Source: Acidimicrobiaceae bacterium UBA7830 (lineage in GTDB: Bacteria > Actinomycetota > Acidimicrobiia > Acidimicrobiales > Ilumatobacteraceae). Taken from it: DNA of 9,032 nt. The notes below the pieces were generated by a model, which saw nothing but the letters and a program-made list of their open reading frames with translations, was not told the DNA's origin and ran no database searches. Positions 1-7,776 of the stretch are shown here, piece after piece. The stretch's first letter is position 1. Each line of letters starts with the position of its first letter. The stretch spans positions 1 through 9,032 of the forward strand of contig DLTS01000045.1 in NCBI GenBank assembly GCA_002501485.1, in the 5' to 3' direction. The translations under genes and the position numbers were made by a program.

Positions 1-179
1 CGCACGGTTGCCCCGAGCAGAGCTTTCGAAGAAATGGAGCCACTCCATACGTTGGTGCCTCCAATACGCCCACGGTCGACTGCAGCGACGCGCAAGCCGA
101 GTTCTCGTGATGCAAGGCGGGCTGCGGTGAGGCCAGCGGGGCCGAGCCCAACAATCACCAAGTCGTATGCCCGAGCCAT
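1..179 (-). CDS. FAD-dependent pyridine nucleotide-disulfide oxidoreductase-like protein, N-terminus (partial)
   Basis: Reading the minus strand from the ATG at 179-177 gives 59 codons that run off the left edge. Residues 6-16 form a beta strand followed by the dinucleotide-binding loop GLGPAG, and the second strand ends in an acidic residue (D35), as expected for binding the FAD ribose. Residues 40-55 read GGTNVWSGSISSKALL. This aligns with the redox-active segment GGTCxNxGCxPSKAL of dihydrolipoamide dehydrogenase, mercuric reductase and glutathione reductase. Both cysteines are replaced (N43 and S48), and the usual proline before SK is serine. The protein is therefore probably an FAD/NAD(P) oxidoreductase that does not use a disulfide, comparable in this respect to soluble transhydrogenase SthA, which also departs from the CxxxxC pattern. 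The substrate cannot be told from this fragment. It diverges from the lipoprotein gene, and a TANNNT hexamer lies 7 bases before the ATG. Confidence 0.85.
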   Translation of the reverse strand, partial: MARAYDLVIVGLGPAGLTAARLASRELGLRVAAVDRGRIGGTNVWSGSISSKALLGATV

Positions 180-186
180 GGAACTC

Positions 187-192
187 ACGGTA
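187..192 (-). promoter_or_regulatory. Probable -10 box (TACCGT) of the FAD oxidoreductase gene
   Basis: On the minus strand TACCGT is followed by 7 bases and then the ATG at 179. A transcript starting about 7 bases after the hexamer would begin at the start codon, giving a leaderless mRNA. There is no Shine-Dalgarno sequence in the gap. A convincing -35 element is not visible. Confidence 0.45.
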
Positions 193-256
193 CTGCGGGG
201 ACGATGGTTGCAACGAGTGACACGATCTGGGCTACGCAGTGTGCTCTCATGTTGAT

Positions 257-1114
257 GTGCCCACCGTTTGTCGCCGCTTCGCCGCTATCGCAGTTTCGGC
301 AATCCTGGGTGCCGGAACAGTGGCCTGTGGCGGTGATGATGTTGTCACCGTGCTCACTCAAGCGACGGTTGCTGGAGTAGGGCAGTTGCCAGGGCCGGTC
401 GAACGTGTGACCGCCGATGAACTGCAGCAGGGCCCAGGTGAGCAGGAATCATCGTCGGCGGTGCGTCCCGCCGATCTAGGGCTGCCGAGCCTCGGTGAAC
501 TCGTCACCGGTAGCCGAGCGATGATGGTTGGAGATTCAATCTTCGCGTCCACCGCTCCACGGTTCGGCGGTTCGATGTGTGAGCGGTTGAATGAGGCCGG
601 CTGGAATGTTGAAATCAACGCCGAACCGGGTCGGTTTATCGCATTTGCGCGAGACGTACTCAAGGTGAGGTTTGCGCCAGAGCAGGGCATCGATTGGGAC
701 GTAGCGGTCATGTTTTTCGGGAGCAACTACAACGAGAGCCCAACCAGTTTCCGATCGACGCTCGAATCACTTCTTGATCAGCTCTCGCCTCGGCCAGTGC
801 TATTGCTCACGGTGACCGAGTTCCGGCAGAGCAGAAAAGAAGTGAATGACATTATTCGCGATGTCGGTGCGCAGAACACGAATGTTCAGGTTCTTGACTG
901 GGCGCGCATCACCGCCACCGAGCCGGGCTTGTTGAATGCAGACGGGCTTCATCTCTCAACTGCAGGGAAGAGCCGAATCACCACAGAGATCGCTCTCGCA
1001 CTCGGCCCTGCACCGACGTTGGTAACCGACGGCGAGGGTGACTGTTTGCCCACATTGTTTATTGAGGATGAAACACAAGCTGCTCACGAAGCGGCTGAGC
1101 AATCCTCGCGCTGA
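257..1114 (+). CDS. SGNH/GDSL-hydrolase family lipoprotein
   Basis: A secreted lipoprotein of about 285 residues. The N-terminus has two arginines, a hydrophobic stretch and a lipobox-like TVAC, with the lipidated cysteine at residue 24 (codon 326-328), followed by GG and acidic residues. A low-complexity linker leads to an SGNH domain. Block I is MMVGDSIF with nucleophile S94, the block II glycine is in EPGR (G125), block III is FFGSNYN (N157), and block V is DGLHLSTAG with D229 and H232. All catalytic positions are therefore present. The DGLHL form resembles SGNH domains that act on sugar O-acetyl groups, so a cell-envelope esterase or acyltransferase role is plausible, but the substrate is inferred. 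The start is uncertain. The frame is also open from a GTG at 239, but the GTG at 257 gives a more compact signal peptide, and neither has a Shine-Dalgarno sequence. The C-terminal 35 residues after the domain contain one further cysteine and an acidic tail. Confidence 0.85.
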   Translation: MPTVCRRFAAIAVSAILGAGTVACGGDDVVTVLTQATVAGVGQLPGPVERVTADELQQGPGEQESSSAVRPADLGLPSLGELVTGSRAMMVGDSIFASTAPRFGGSMCERLNEAGWNVEINAEPGRFIAFARDVLKVRFAPEQGIDWDVAVMFFGSNYNESPTSFRSTLESLLDQLSPRPVLLLTVTEFRQSRKEVNDIIRDVGAQNTNVQVLDWARITATEPGLLNADGLHLSTAGKSRITTEIALALGPAPTLVTDGEGDCLPTLFIEDETQAAHEAAEQSSR

Positions 1115-1121
1115 CTGCTCG

Positions 1122-1127
1122 TAGCCT
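1122..1127 (+). promoter_or_regulatory. Probable -10 box (TAGCCT) of the ABC-F gene
   Basis: TAGCCT is followed by exactly 6 bases and then the GTG at 1134. It lies in the 19-base gap after the lipoprotein stop codon. The spacing puts the transcription start at the first base of the GTG (leaderless), so the ABC-F gene can be expressed independently of the gene before it. No clear -35 element is seen. Confidence 0.5.
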
Positions 1128-1133
1128 GTCAGG

Positions 1134-2750
1134 GTGCTGCAGGCTCGAAACCTTTCCGTCGAAGTTGGCGGACGACACGTTGTTCAGGGAGCAACCTTCA
1201 CGGTTTCACCCCGCGACAAGGTAGGCATTGTTGGGCGAAACGGTGCCGGGAAAACGTCATTGTTCAAGGTGTTAGGTGGCGAAGCGGAAGCAACTCAGGG
1301 TTCGGTGGTCCGCAAAGGAGGCTTCGGATATCTGCCTCAGGATCCGAGAATCGGAGGTGTACACGACTCCCGTCGGGCGGTCACCCATGTGCTGTCGGGC
1401 AGAGAAATTGATGATCAGATCACGCGAATAGAAAAACTGCGAATCGCAATGGAGGAGTCACCCTCAGACGGGGCTGTCGCCCGATACTCGAAGGCTGAAG
1501 AAACGTTTCGCGTCAACGGTGGGTATGCCGCCGAGAGCGAAGCAAGGGCGATCGCCGCGGGACTGGGCCTTGGTCAAGATCGTATGGAGCTCGAGCTCGG
1601 GGTGCTGTCAGGTGGTGAGCGCCGCCGTGTTGAACTTGCTCGCATCTTGTTCGCGGGTTCAGACGTACTGTGTCTCGATGAGCCCACCAACCACTTAGAT
1701 ATAGACGCCAAACAATGGTTGCTTGGATTTCTTCGGCAATATCGGGGTGCGCTTCTCGTCATTAGTCACGATCTTGAGCTTCTCGATGAGGCGATCACCC
1801 GCGTGTTGCATCTCGATCGACCAAACGAGGAAGATATCGGCCATCTCATCGAGTACCGAGGTACGTACACCCAGTATGTTTCAGCCCGGGCCGAGGATGA
1901 GCGACGGCAAGCCAAATTGGCAGCTCAGCAAGAGCGCGAGATCGCTCGAATGCAAAAGGTTGTCGATCGTTTTGGGGCCAAGGCGACAAAGGCCGCAATG
2001 GCTCACAACATGGAGAAGCGAATTGCCCGACTGGAATCTGACCGGGTGAGCGCCCCTGATAAGGGTCGACGGATCGAAGTGCGCTTTCCGGAGCCCCCAC
2101 CGTGCGGCGTTACCGTCGTCACCGTGGCCGAGTTATGTAAGGGGTATGGCGGGCCGTCTGTGTTTGAAGACGTCGGGTTCGATCTTGGGCGCGGGGAACG
2201 CCTGTTGGTGCTTGGTCTTAATGGGGCAGGAAAAACGACGATGCTGCGCATTTTGGCTGGCGAACTCGGTGCAGACCTTGGCAACGTCGAGTTTGGCTAC
2301 CAGGTTGAGGCGGGTTACTACGCGCAGGAACATGACAACCTCGATCCCGACAGAACCTTGTTAGACAACCTTCGAGGGTCGGTTCCTTCCGGTGCGGGAC
2401 TCACCGAGACTCAATTACGGGGCCTACTCGGAATGTTTGGTTTGAGCGGTGACAAGGTGATGCAGACCTCTGGAACATTGTCTGGTGGAGAGAAAACCAA
2501 ACTTGCACTCGCCATGTTGATGACGGGTCGTAACAACCTGCTGCTCCTTGACGAGCCGACGAACAACCTTGATCCTGCGTCTCGAGAAGCGGTTGGTGAT
2601 GCGCTCTCTGAGTGGCCAGGAGCGATGATTCTTGTGAGTCATGACACCGAGTTCGTCGAGCGCCTTTCTCCAACGAAGGTGCTGTTGCTTCCCGATGCCG
2701 ATGTCGACTACTTCAATGACGAGTGGTTAGAACTCGTCGAGTTGTCGTAG
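1134..2750 (+). CDS. ABC-F family ATP-binding protein (ribosome-associated type)
   Basis: A 538-residue protein with two ABC ATPase domains and no membrane segment, the hallmark of the ABC-F family. These proteins act on the ribosome in the cytosol, in translation-factor or antibiotic-protection roles. Domain 1 has Walker A GRNGAGKT (34-41), signature LSGGE (158-162), Walker B with catalytic E183 in LDEPTNHLD, and the switch H212. The interdomain linker starts with YRGTYTQY (241-248) and continues as a charged helical hairpin to about residue 305, which corresponds to the P-site tRNA interaction motif. Domain 2 has Walker A GLNGAGKT (361-368), LSGGE (449-453), E474 in LDEPTNNLD and H503. There is no C-terminal extension. 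The length is normal for the family. The start is the GTG at 1134, set by the TAGCCT hexamer 6 bases upstream. It converges on the fumarase gene. Which subgroup (EttA, Uup or resistance type) it belongs to is not decidable by eye. Confidence 0.95.
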   Translation: MLQARNLSVEVGGRHVVQGATFTVSPRDKVGIVGRNGAGKTSLFKVLGGEAEATQGSVVRKGGFGYLPQDPRIGGVHDSRRAVTHVLSGREIDDQITRIEKLRIAMEESPSDGAVARYSKAEETFRVNGGYAAESEARAIAAGLGLGQDRMELELGVLSGGERRRVELARILFAGSDVLCLDEPTNHLDIDAKQWLLGFLRQYRGALLVISHDLELLDEAITRVLHLDRPNEEDIGHLIEYRGTYTQYVSARAEDERRQAKLAAQQEREIARMQKVVDRFGAKATKAAMAHNMEKRIARLESDRVSAPDKGRRIEVRFPEPPPCGVTVVTVAELCKGYGGPSVFEDVGFDLGRGERLLVLGLNGAGKTTMLRILAGELGADLGNVEFGYQVEAGYYAQEHDNLDPDRTLLDNLRGSVPSGAGLTETQLRGLLGMFGLSGDKVMQTSGTLSGGEKTKLALAMLMTGRNNLLLLDEPTNNLDPASREAVGDALSEWPGAMILVSHDTEFVERLSPTKVLLLPDADVDYFNDEWLELVELS

Positions 2751-2761
2751 CGCAATGTTGA

Positions 2762-2780
2762 CGACGATAAGACCTCGTCG
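2762..2780. terminator. Weak hairpin between convergent genes, possible bidirectional terminator
   Basis: CGACGA (2762-2767) and TCGTCG (2775-2780) form a perfect 6-base-pair stem with a 7-base loop. It sits in the 32-base gap between the ABC-F stop and the fumarase stop, where both transcripts need to end. There is no T tract on either side, so intrinsic termination would be weak. Confidence 0.25.
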
Positions 2781-2782
2781 AA

Positions 2783-4450
2783 CTACTTCAAGTTGACGCC
2801 AACGGCACGAGTTGCTGCCTCGGCCTTTACCTGCTCGAAGAAATCATTGCCTTTGTCGTCAACAACGATGAAGGCCGGAAAGTCTTGAACTTCGATTTTC
2901 CAGACGGCTTCCATACCCAGTTCTGGGTATTCGAGAACCTCAACCGAGGTGATGTTGTCTTGAGCTAGTCGGGCAGCGGGGCCGCCGATTGAGCCGAGGT
3001 AAAACCCGCCGTAGCTGTTACAAGCGTCGGTGACCTGTCGTGAGCGATTTCCTTTGGCGAGCATGATGAGCGACCCGCCTTCGGCTTGGAACTGCTCGAC
3101 GTATGAGTCCATGCGGCCGGCCGTTGTGGGGCCGAATGACCCTGATGGCATGCCCTCTGGAGTTTTTGCGGGTCCGGCGTAATACACGCAGTGGTCTTGT
3201 AGGTACTGGGGCACCGGTTCGCCGGCATCAAGTCGTTCTTTAATTTTTGCGTGGGCGATATCACGAGCGACAACCATCGGGCCGCTGAGCATGACGCGAG
3301 TTTTGACGGGGTACTCGGAAAGCTCGGCGCGGATTTCGGCCATCGGTCGGTTGAGATCGACGTGAACAACGTCGCTTCCGTCGAGATCGCTTGCCGTGGT
3401 GTCAGGAAGGAAACGAGCGGGGTCGTGCTCAAGCTGTTCAAGAAAGACGCCTTCTGCGGTGATTTTGCCGACCATCTGTCGGTCTGCCGAGCATGAGACC
3501 GCCATCGCCACCGGGCAGGATGCGCCGTGGCGTGGAAGCCTCACGATACGAACGTCGTGGCAAAAGTACTTGCCACCAAACTGGGCGCCGATCCCGGTGT
3601 TACGGCTGAGTTCGAGCACTTTTGCTTCAAGGTCGGTGTCGCGAAATCCGTGTCCGAGGGCTGATCCCGAGGTTGGCAGCCCGTCGAGGTACTTTGCTGA
3701 GGCCAGCTTTGCGGTCTCGACTGCGAATTCGGCTGACGTTCCCCCGATCGCAATTGCGAGGTGATAGGGAGGGCATGCGGCCGTGCCGAGGGACTGCATC
3801 TTTTCGTAGATCCATGGCAGCAAGGTCGCCTCGTTGAGCAACGCTTTGGTTTCTTGAAACAGGTAGCTCTTATTTGCGCTTCCTCCACCTTTCGCCATGA
3901 AGAGAAACTTGTAGGCGTCGCCGTCGGTTGCGCTGATCTTGATTTCAGCCGGAAGGTTCGTTCCGGTGTTCTTTTCTTCGTACATGTCGATCGGTGCCAT
4001 CTGGCTGTAGCGCAAGTTGGCGGTTTGGTAGGTGTCTTGTACTCCCTGAGCGATGGCAACTTCATCGCCGCCACCGGTGAACACCATCTGGCCTTTCTTG
4101 CCTTTGATGATTGCTGTGCCGGTGTCCTGGCACATCGGCAGCACCCCTCCTGCGGCGACCGACGCATTTTTCAGCAGGTCAAGAGCGACGAATTGATCGT
4201 TATCGCTGGCCTCAGGGTCATCAAGAATCGCCCGAAGTTGTGAAAGATGGGCAGGCCGGAGAAAGTGTGCGATTTCACGCATTGCTTCTGCTGTGAGCAA
4301 GCGGATCGCCTCGTTGTTGACCTTCAGCATTGTACCGAGCGGCGTCTCTAACGTTTCAACGCCATCGGTGGTGAGAAGGCGATATTCGGTGGTGTCCTCG
4401 CCAAGTGGGAGGAGCTCGGTGAACCAGTCGGGAGAGTTCTCGATTGCCAT
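2783..4450 (-). CDS. Class I fumarate hydratase (Fe-S, FumA/FumB type)
   Basis: A 555-residue enzyme that interconverts fumarate and (S)-malate in the TCA cycle using an oxygen-sensitive [4Fe-4S] cluster in the cytosol. It is collinear with E. coli FumA along nearly its whole length. The three cluster cysteines are C107 (in MCQDTGTA), C226 (in TAACPPYH) and C320 (in VSCSADR), spaced as in FumA. The N-terminal Fe-S hydro-lyase domain spans about 15-330. The C-terminal domain spans about 335-545 and carries ARDIAHAK (395-402), AGPAKTPEG (425-433) and GPTTAGRMDSY (440-450). The C-terminus has a short AVGVNLK extension in place of the FumA ending. It is the last gene of the minus-strand cluster, 25 bases after the TSUP stop. 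The ATG at 4450 is preceded by TAAGGT at 6-base spacing, which suggests an extra promoter of its own. No class II fumarase is visible in the window. Confidence 0.97.
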   Translation of the reverse strand: MAIENSPDWFTELLPLGEDTTEYRLLTTDGVETLETPLGTMLKVNNEAIRLLTAEAMREIAHFLRPAHLSQLRAILDDPEASDNDQFVALDLLKNASVAAGGVLPMCQDTGTAIIKGKKGQMVFTGGGDEVAIAQGVQDTYQTANLRYSQMAPIDMYEEKNTGTNLPAEIKISATDGDAYKFLFMAKGGGSANKSYLFQETKALLNEATLLPWIYEKMQSLGTAACPPYHLAIAIGGTSAEFAVETAKLASAKYLDGLPTSGSALGHGFRDTDLEAKVLELSRNTGIGAQFGGKYFCHDVRIVRLPRHGASCPVAMAVSCSADRQMVGKITAEGVFLEQLEHDPARFLPDTTASDLDGSDVVHVDLNRPMAEIRAELSEYPVKTRVMLSGPMVVARDIAHAKIKERLDAGEPVPQYLQDHCVYYAGPAKTPEGMPSGSFGPTTAGRMDSYVEQFQAEGGSLIMLAKGNRSRQVTDACNSYGGFYLGSIGGPAARLAQDNITSVEVLEYPELGMEAVWKIEVQDFPAFIVVDDKGNDFFEQVKAEAATRAVGVNLK

Positions 4451-4456
4451 GCCACT

Positions 4457-4462
4457 ACCTTA
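4457..4462 (-). promoter_or_regulatory. Probable internal -10 box (TAAGGT) of the fumarase gene
   Basis: On the minus strand TAAGGT is followed by exactly 6 bases and then the fumarase ATG. It lies wholly in the 25-base gap between the TSUP stop (4478-4476) and the fumarase start. The spacing predicts a leaderless transcript, so the fumarase could be transcribed both from here and by read-through from the genes before it. No recognisable -35 element is seen. Confidence 0.5.
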
Positions 4463-4475
4463 CGACGGCAAGGGT

Positions 4476-5234
4476 TTAGCCGAGCGTTTCGATGGCGGTC
4501 TCGATGAGAAGGAAGATTGCTGAGAACGAGCATGTCGTGAGCAATGCGATGCGCAATCGGTGTTCTGGGAATCGAGAGATCACTGGTCGAGACAGCGCAA
4601 GACCGACGAGCACTCCAGGTAGCAGCAGGAGGCACAGAGAAATATGGCGCTGATTGACCTCGCCGACGGCGGAGAGCCCGGAAAACGAGATGATTGAGCC
4701 GATGCCGAAGAACACTGCGAGGGTTGCTCTTGTCGTAGCGGGTTGTGCATGTTGGTACGCGACTGCGAGGGGTGGCCCACCGATTCCGGCGGTGGTACCA
4801 GAGAATCCAGATGCCATTCCTGCGATGAGGAGGTTTCTCGTGCTCGTCGTAACGTGAAAGCGCGTCGCCGATGCCGCAACCGCAAGAAGTACGGAGATAC
4901 CGACGAGCAATCTGACCGTGCCCGATCCGGTAGATGAAATCAGGAGCGCTCCGATGGCAACGCCGGGAAGACGCCCGCACAACGCAAGTCCGGCGGCTGA
5001 CCACGCGATGTGTTCGCGCTCGCGTCGGGCAACTCCGAAGCTCAACGGCATGACCATCACGATGGTGGTGACCGGCAAGAAATCTGGGTCGATGAGCGCC
5101 AATATGGGAGCGGCGAGCACAGCCATACCGAGACCAATCGTTGCCTGAACCGCGGCGCCGATACCGATGGTGATGACGGCAACCACGGCAAGTGGCCACG
5201 CAATACCTGCGATCTCAGTGGCGGCGATCAACAT
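4476..5234 (-). CDS. TSUP family (TauE/SafE) permease
   Basis: A 252-residue integral membrane protein with about eight hydrophobic segments and two internally related halves. The first half carries the glycine-rich helix GIGAAVQATIGLGMAVLAAP (24-43). The second half carries the matching GFSGTTAGIGGPPLAVAY (143-160), whose GGPP is typical of the TauE/SafE family. Members move sulfite, sulfoacetate, other organosulfonates or related small anions across the cytoplasmic membrane. The substrate here cannot be deduced, and no sulfur-metabolism gene is nearby. The ATG at 5234 directly follows the HrpB stop codon (TAGATG), with no good Shine-Dalgarno sequence, so translation probably depends on ribosomes finishing the helicase gene. 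The fumarase gene follows after 25 bases. Confidence 0.88.
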   Translation of the reverse strand: MLIAATEIAGIAWPLAVVAVITIGIGAAVQATIGLGMAVLAAPILALIDPDFLPVTTIVMVMPLSFGVARREREHIAWSAAGLALCGRLPGVAIGALLISSTGSGTVRLLVGISVLLAVAASATRFHVTTSTRNLLIAGMASGFSGTTAGIGGPPLAVAYQHAQPATTRATLAVFFGIGSIISFSGLSAVGEVNQRHISLCLLLLPGVLVGLALSRPVISRFPEHRLRIALLTTCSFSAIFLLIETAIETLG

Positions 5235-7769
5235 CTAGTCGTCGTCGTTTCCGAGGCGTCCCGGTGTTGCCTCATGGGGGTGTTCTGGCCAGCGATGTTT
5301 CGGGTAGTGACCAGCTAACTCTTTGCGAACATCAGACCATGATCCTCTCCAGAACCCGGGGAGGTCAGATGTGATCTGTATTGGACGATCTGCCGGTGAG
5401 AGCAATTCAAATGTGATGGGCATATGTGCAACGGCGGGGTGATTGTCGAGCCCGAAGACATCTTGGACTCGAGCTCGGACACTTGGTTGTGGTTCGCCAT
5501 TGTCATCAAGGTAGGAGATCTCGGAATCTCGGCCGTTTGGCAGTCGAAACACAGCCGGAGCGATGTTGTCGAGGTCTGCGCCCTCGGGCCACGGAAGGCT
5601 CGCTCGCAACAGTGTGGTGAGATTGAGCTGATCGATATCGGCTTGGCTTGTGGCGCTCATGAGGTAATCGGTTAGCCAAGAGTCGACGGTGGTGAGAAGT
5701 CCGTCGATACTCCAGTCAGGCCATGGTGCTCCAAGCGCAAGATGGCAGAACGTGACGCGTTCTCGGAGGCGGAGTGAGTCTGAGGTCCATGGAAGTGCAG
5801 CCAATCGGGTGGCTCTCAACCGGTTAAGGAGGGCTTCGGTTGTCTCAGGTCCGGGTTCTGGGCGCCGAAGTTGTTCGTCGAGACGCAGCACACCGAGTCG
5901 TCGCTGAACCCTCAAGACGAGATCATTTCTCTCAGAATCCCATTCGAGGGTTGATCGTGTAGTCAGCCCCTGCCCAAGGTGTTCAAGAGTGTCGATCACC
6001 CGTTCTTCTGAAATCGGTGCAGCAAGACGAATACGTGCTCCGTCTCGTCGACCGTCGAGATCGATGGCAATAACAAATTCACTATTGCTGAGGGGGTCAC
6101 TTTCGGGCATCCAGGCTCCTGAGCCGGAGGTCAATTGAAATTGGCCACGCCGGCGCAGGCGGGCGATGCGATCAGGAAATGCGTGGGTGAGAAGTTCACC
6201 TGCCGTATCTGGCCGTAGAGCCCCAAGTGAGAAATCGATTCCTGCGCGTTGGGCGAGATCTTCGCTTCGTTGATGCACCCGGCGACTTCGCTGACGATCG
6301 AATCGCAATGTTGTTCTCGACGGGTTGAGCACGGCTTCAAGGCGTTCTGTGAGATCGGTGGGACGCTCATCAGGCCGACCGATCGCAATGTCGCCGTCGT
6401 CGAGTAGCGCAGCGATGACCGCAGCCGTGGAGGTCGGTCGTGCGATTACCATTCGTGCGAGGCGGGGGTGAACGGGGAGGTGGAGCATCTGTTCACCGAC
6501 TGGTGTGAGACCCTCTTCAGTGACGGCTCCGAGGGTGTGAAGGAGTTTGTTAGCGGATCGCAGCGTGGCTGCGGAGGGCTTTGTGGGAAGGCGAAGAGCC
6601 GAGGGGTCTCCTCCCCATTTCGCAAGTTCGAGTGCGAATCCACTGAGTTCGACCGAATTGATCTCGGGTTCAGGAAACGCGAGACGGCTTGTGTGTTCAA
6701 CTTTGCTCCATAAGCGGTAGCACACTCCGGGGCCGGTTCTGCCGGCACGTCCAGAACGTTGTTCTGCCGACGAGCGGCTGGACGCGATGGTGGTTAACCG
6801 GGTCATTCCGGTTCGGCTGTCAAAGCGGGGCACACGAACGAGCCCTGAGTCGACGACGATGTTGACGCCGTCGACTGTGAGCGATGTCTCTGCAATATCG
6901 GTGGCAAGAATGATGCTTCGATGTTGATGCGCTCGGCGCAATGCGGCGTCTTGTTCCTCTCGAGGAACTGAGCCAGCAAGTCGGTGAATGAAGATGTCGT
7001 CGTCAATCACCGAGGAAAGGGCATCTCGTAACCGGTTGATTTCACCAATTCCGGGAAGAAATACGAGCACATCGCCGTCGTCGCTGTCGAGAGCGTGAGT
7101 GATGACATCGGTAATTGCGCTGATGAGTTCGTTTGTGGTGGGGGGTCGAGTATTGCGGCGGTTGATTATCAGAGGGCGCCACCGAATGTCGACATCGAAC
7201 TGCCGTCCATCGCAAGTGAGCACTGGCGCTCCATCGAGCAGGCGGCTCATCCGATCGGTGTCGGCGGTTGCTGACATCGTGCATATCGCAAGGTCGGGGC
7301 GAAGTGTCGATGCAACGTCAATGCTGAAGGCAAGCCCGATATCGGTGGTGAGGTTTCGTTCATGGACCTCATCGAAAATAAGGATGCTTGTTCCCGGCAG
7401 CTCAGGGTCGTTTTGGAGTCGGCGGGTCAGGATGCCTTCGGTCACCACTTCAATTCGAGCGTTTTCGGTGATCACCGCGTCGTCGCGAGTTCGATATCCG
7501 ACGAGTTCCCCGAGCGCAGTGCCCGAGAGTTCGGCCATACGCTGAGCAACTGCTCGAGCGGCCACTCGACGCGGCTCGAGAACGACGATGCGGCCGCTGA
7601 CTTGACCGTCGTTGAGAAGGTGAAGAGGGACCAGCGTCGATTTACCTGCGCCTGGCGGGGCTGAGATCACGCAGCGTCGTGACGTGGTGAGGGCTTCTTG
7701 AATGTCGTCGAGGATTCTCTGAATGGGAAGGTCAGGAAGCGCGAACGAGTGTTGATGTGGAAAGTTCAC
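5235..7769 (-). CDS. hrpB: ATP-dependent helicase HrpB (DEAH/RHA family)
   Basis: An 844-residue superfamily 2 helicase of the HrpB type, similar along its length to E. coli HrpB. From the GTG at 7769 the motifs are: Walker A/motif I SAPPGAGKST (36-45), motif II DEVH (133-136), motif III SAT (166-168), motif V ATDIAETSLT (289-298) and motif VI QRSGRAGR (337-344). The helicase-associated region follows to about residue 470. The family-specific C-terminus begins GFWRGSWSDVRKEL (805-818), continues YPKHRWPEHP and ends in three aspartates. E. coli HrpB is a poorly understood putative RNA helicase, so a role in RNA processing is inferred by family. The start is uncertain. The frame is open to a TTG at 7802, which would overlap the preceding gene by 26 bases, whereas the GTG at 7769 leaves 7 bases and suits the length of the family N-terminus. 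Its stop codon touches the TSUP start. Confidence 0.95.
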   Translation of the reverse strand: MNFPHQHSFALPDLPIQRILDDIQEALTTSRRCVISAPPGAGKSTLVPLHLLNDGQVSGRIVVLEPRRVAARAVAQRMAELSGTALGELVGYRTRDDAVITENARIEVVTEGILTRRLQNDPELPGTSILIFDEVHERNLTTDIGLAFSIDVASTLRPDLAICTMSATADTDRMSRLLDGAPVLTCDGRQFDVDIRWRPLIINRRNTRPPTTNELISAITDVITHALDSDDGDVLVFLPGIGEINRLRDALSSVIDDDIFIHRLAGSVPREEQDAALRRAHQHRSIILATDIAETSLTVDGVNIVVDSGLVRVPRFDSRTGMTRLTTIASSRSSAEQRSGRAGRTGPGVCYRLWSKVEHTSRLAFPEPEINSVELSGFALELAKWGGDPSALRLPTKPSAATLRSANKLLHTLGAVTEEGLTPVGEQMLHLPVHPRLARMVIARPTSTAAVIAALLDDGDIAIGRPDERPTDLTERLEAVLNPSRTTLRFDRQRSRRVHQRSEDLAQRAGIDFSLGALRPDTAGELLTHAFPDRIARLRRRGQFQLTSGSGAWMPESDPLSNSEFVIAIDLDGRRDGARIRLAAPISEERVIDTLEHLGQGLTTRSTLEWDSERNDLVLRVQRRLGVLRLDEQLRRPEPGPETTEALLNRLRATRLAALPWTSDSLRLRERVTFCHLALGAPWPDWSIDGLLTTVDSWLTDYLMSATSQADIDQLNLTTLLRASLPWPEGADLDNIAPAVFRLPNGRDSEISYLDDNGEPQPSVRARVQDVFGLDNHPAVAHMPITFELLSPADRPIQITSDLPGFWRGSWSDVRKELAGHYPKHRWPEHPHEATPGRLGNDDD

Positions 7770-7776
7770 AGGGTGG

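Noticed and set aside
34..255. Plus-strand open frame of 73 codons at the left edge
   Set aside because: It lies opposite the FAD oxidoreductase N-terminus, whose GLGPAG and SKALL motifs show that the minus strand is the coding one.
3541..4167. Open frame of 208 codons on the minus strand inside the fumarase gene
   Set aside because: It is fully contained in a clear FumA homolog with conserved Fe-S cysteines. The shadow translation is rich in arginine, serine and proline and resembles no protein family.
4348..5199. Long open frame of 283 codons on the minus strand overlapping the TSUP gene and the start of fumarase
   Set aside because: Its translation is rich in arginine, histidine and serine with no family motif, and it lies in another frame of two well-supported genes. 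It is a shadow frame of GC-rich coding DNA.
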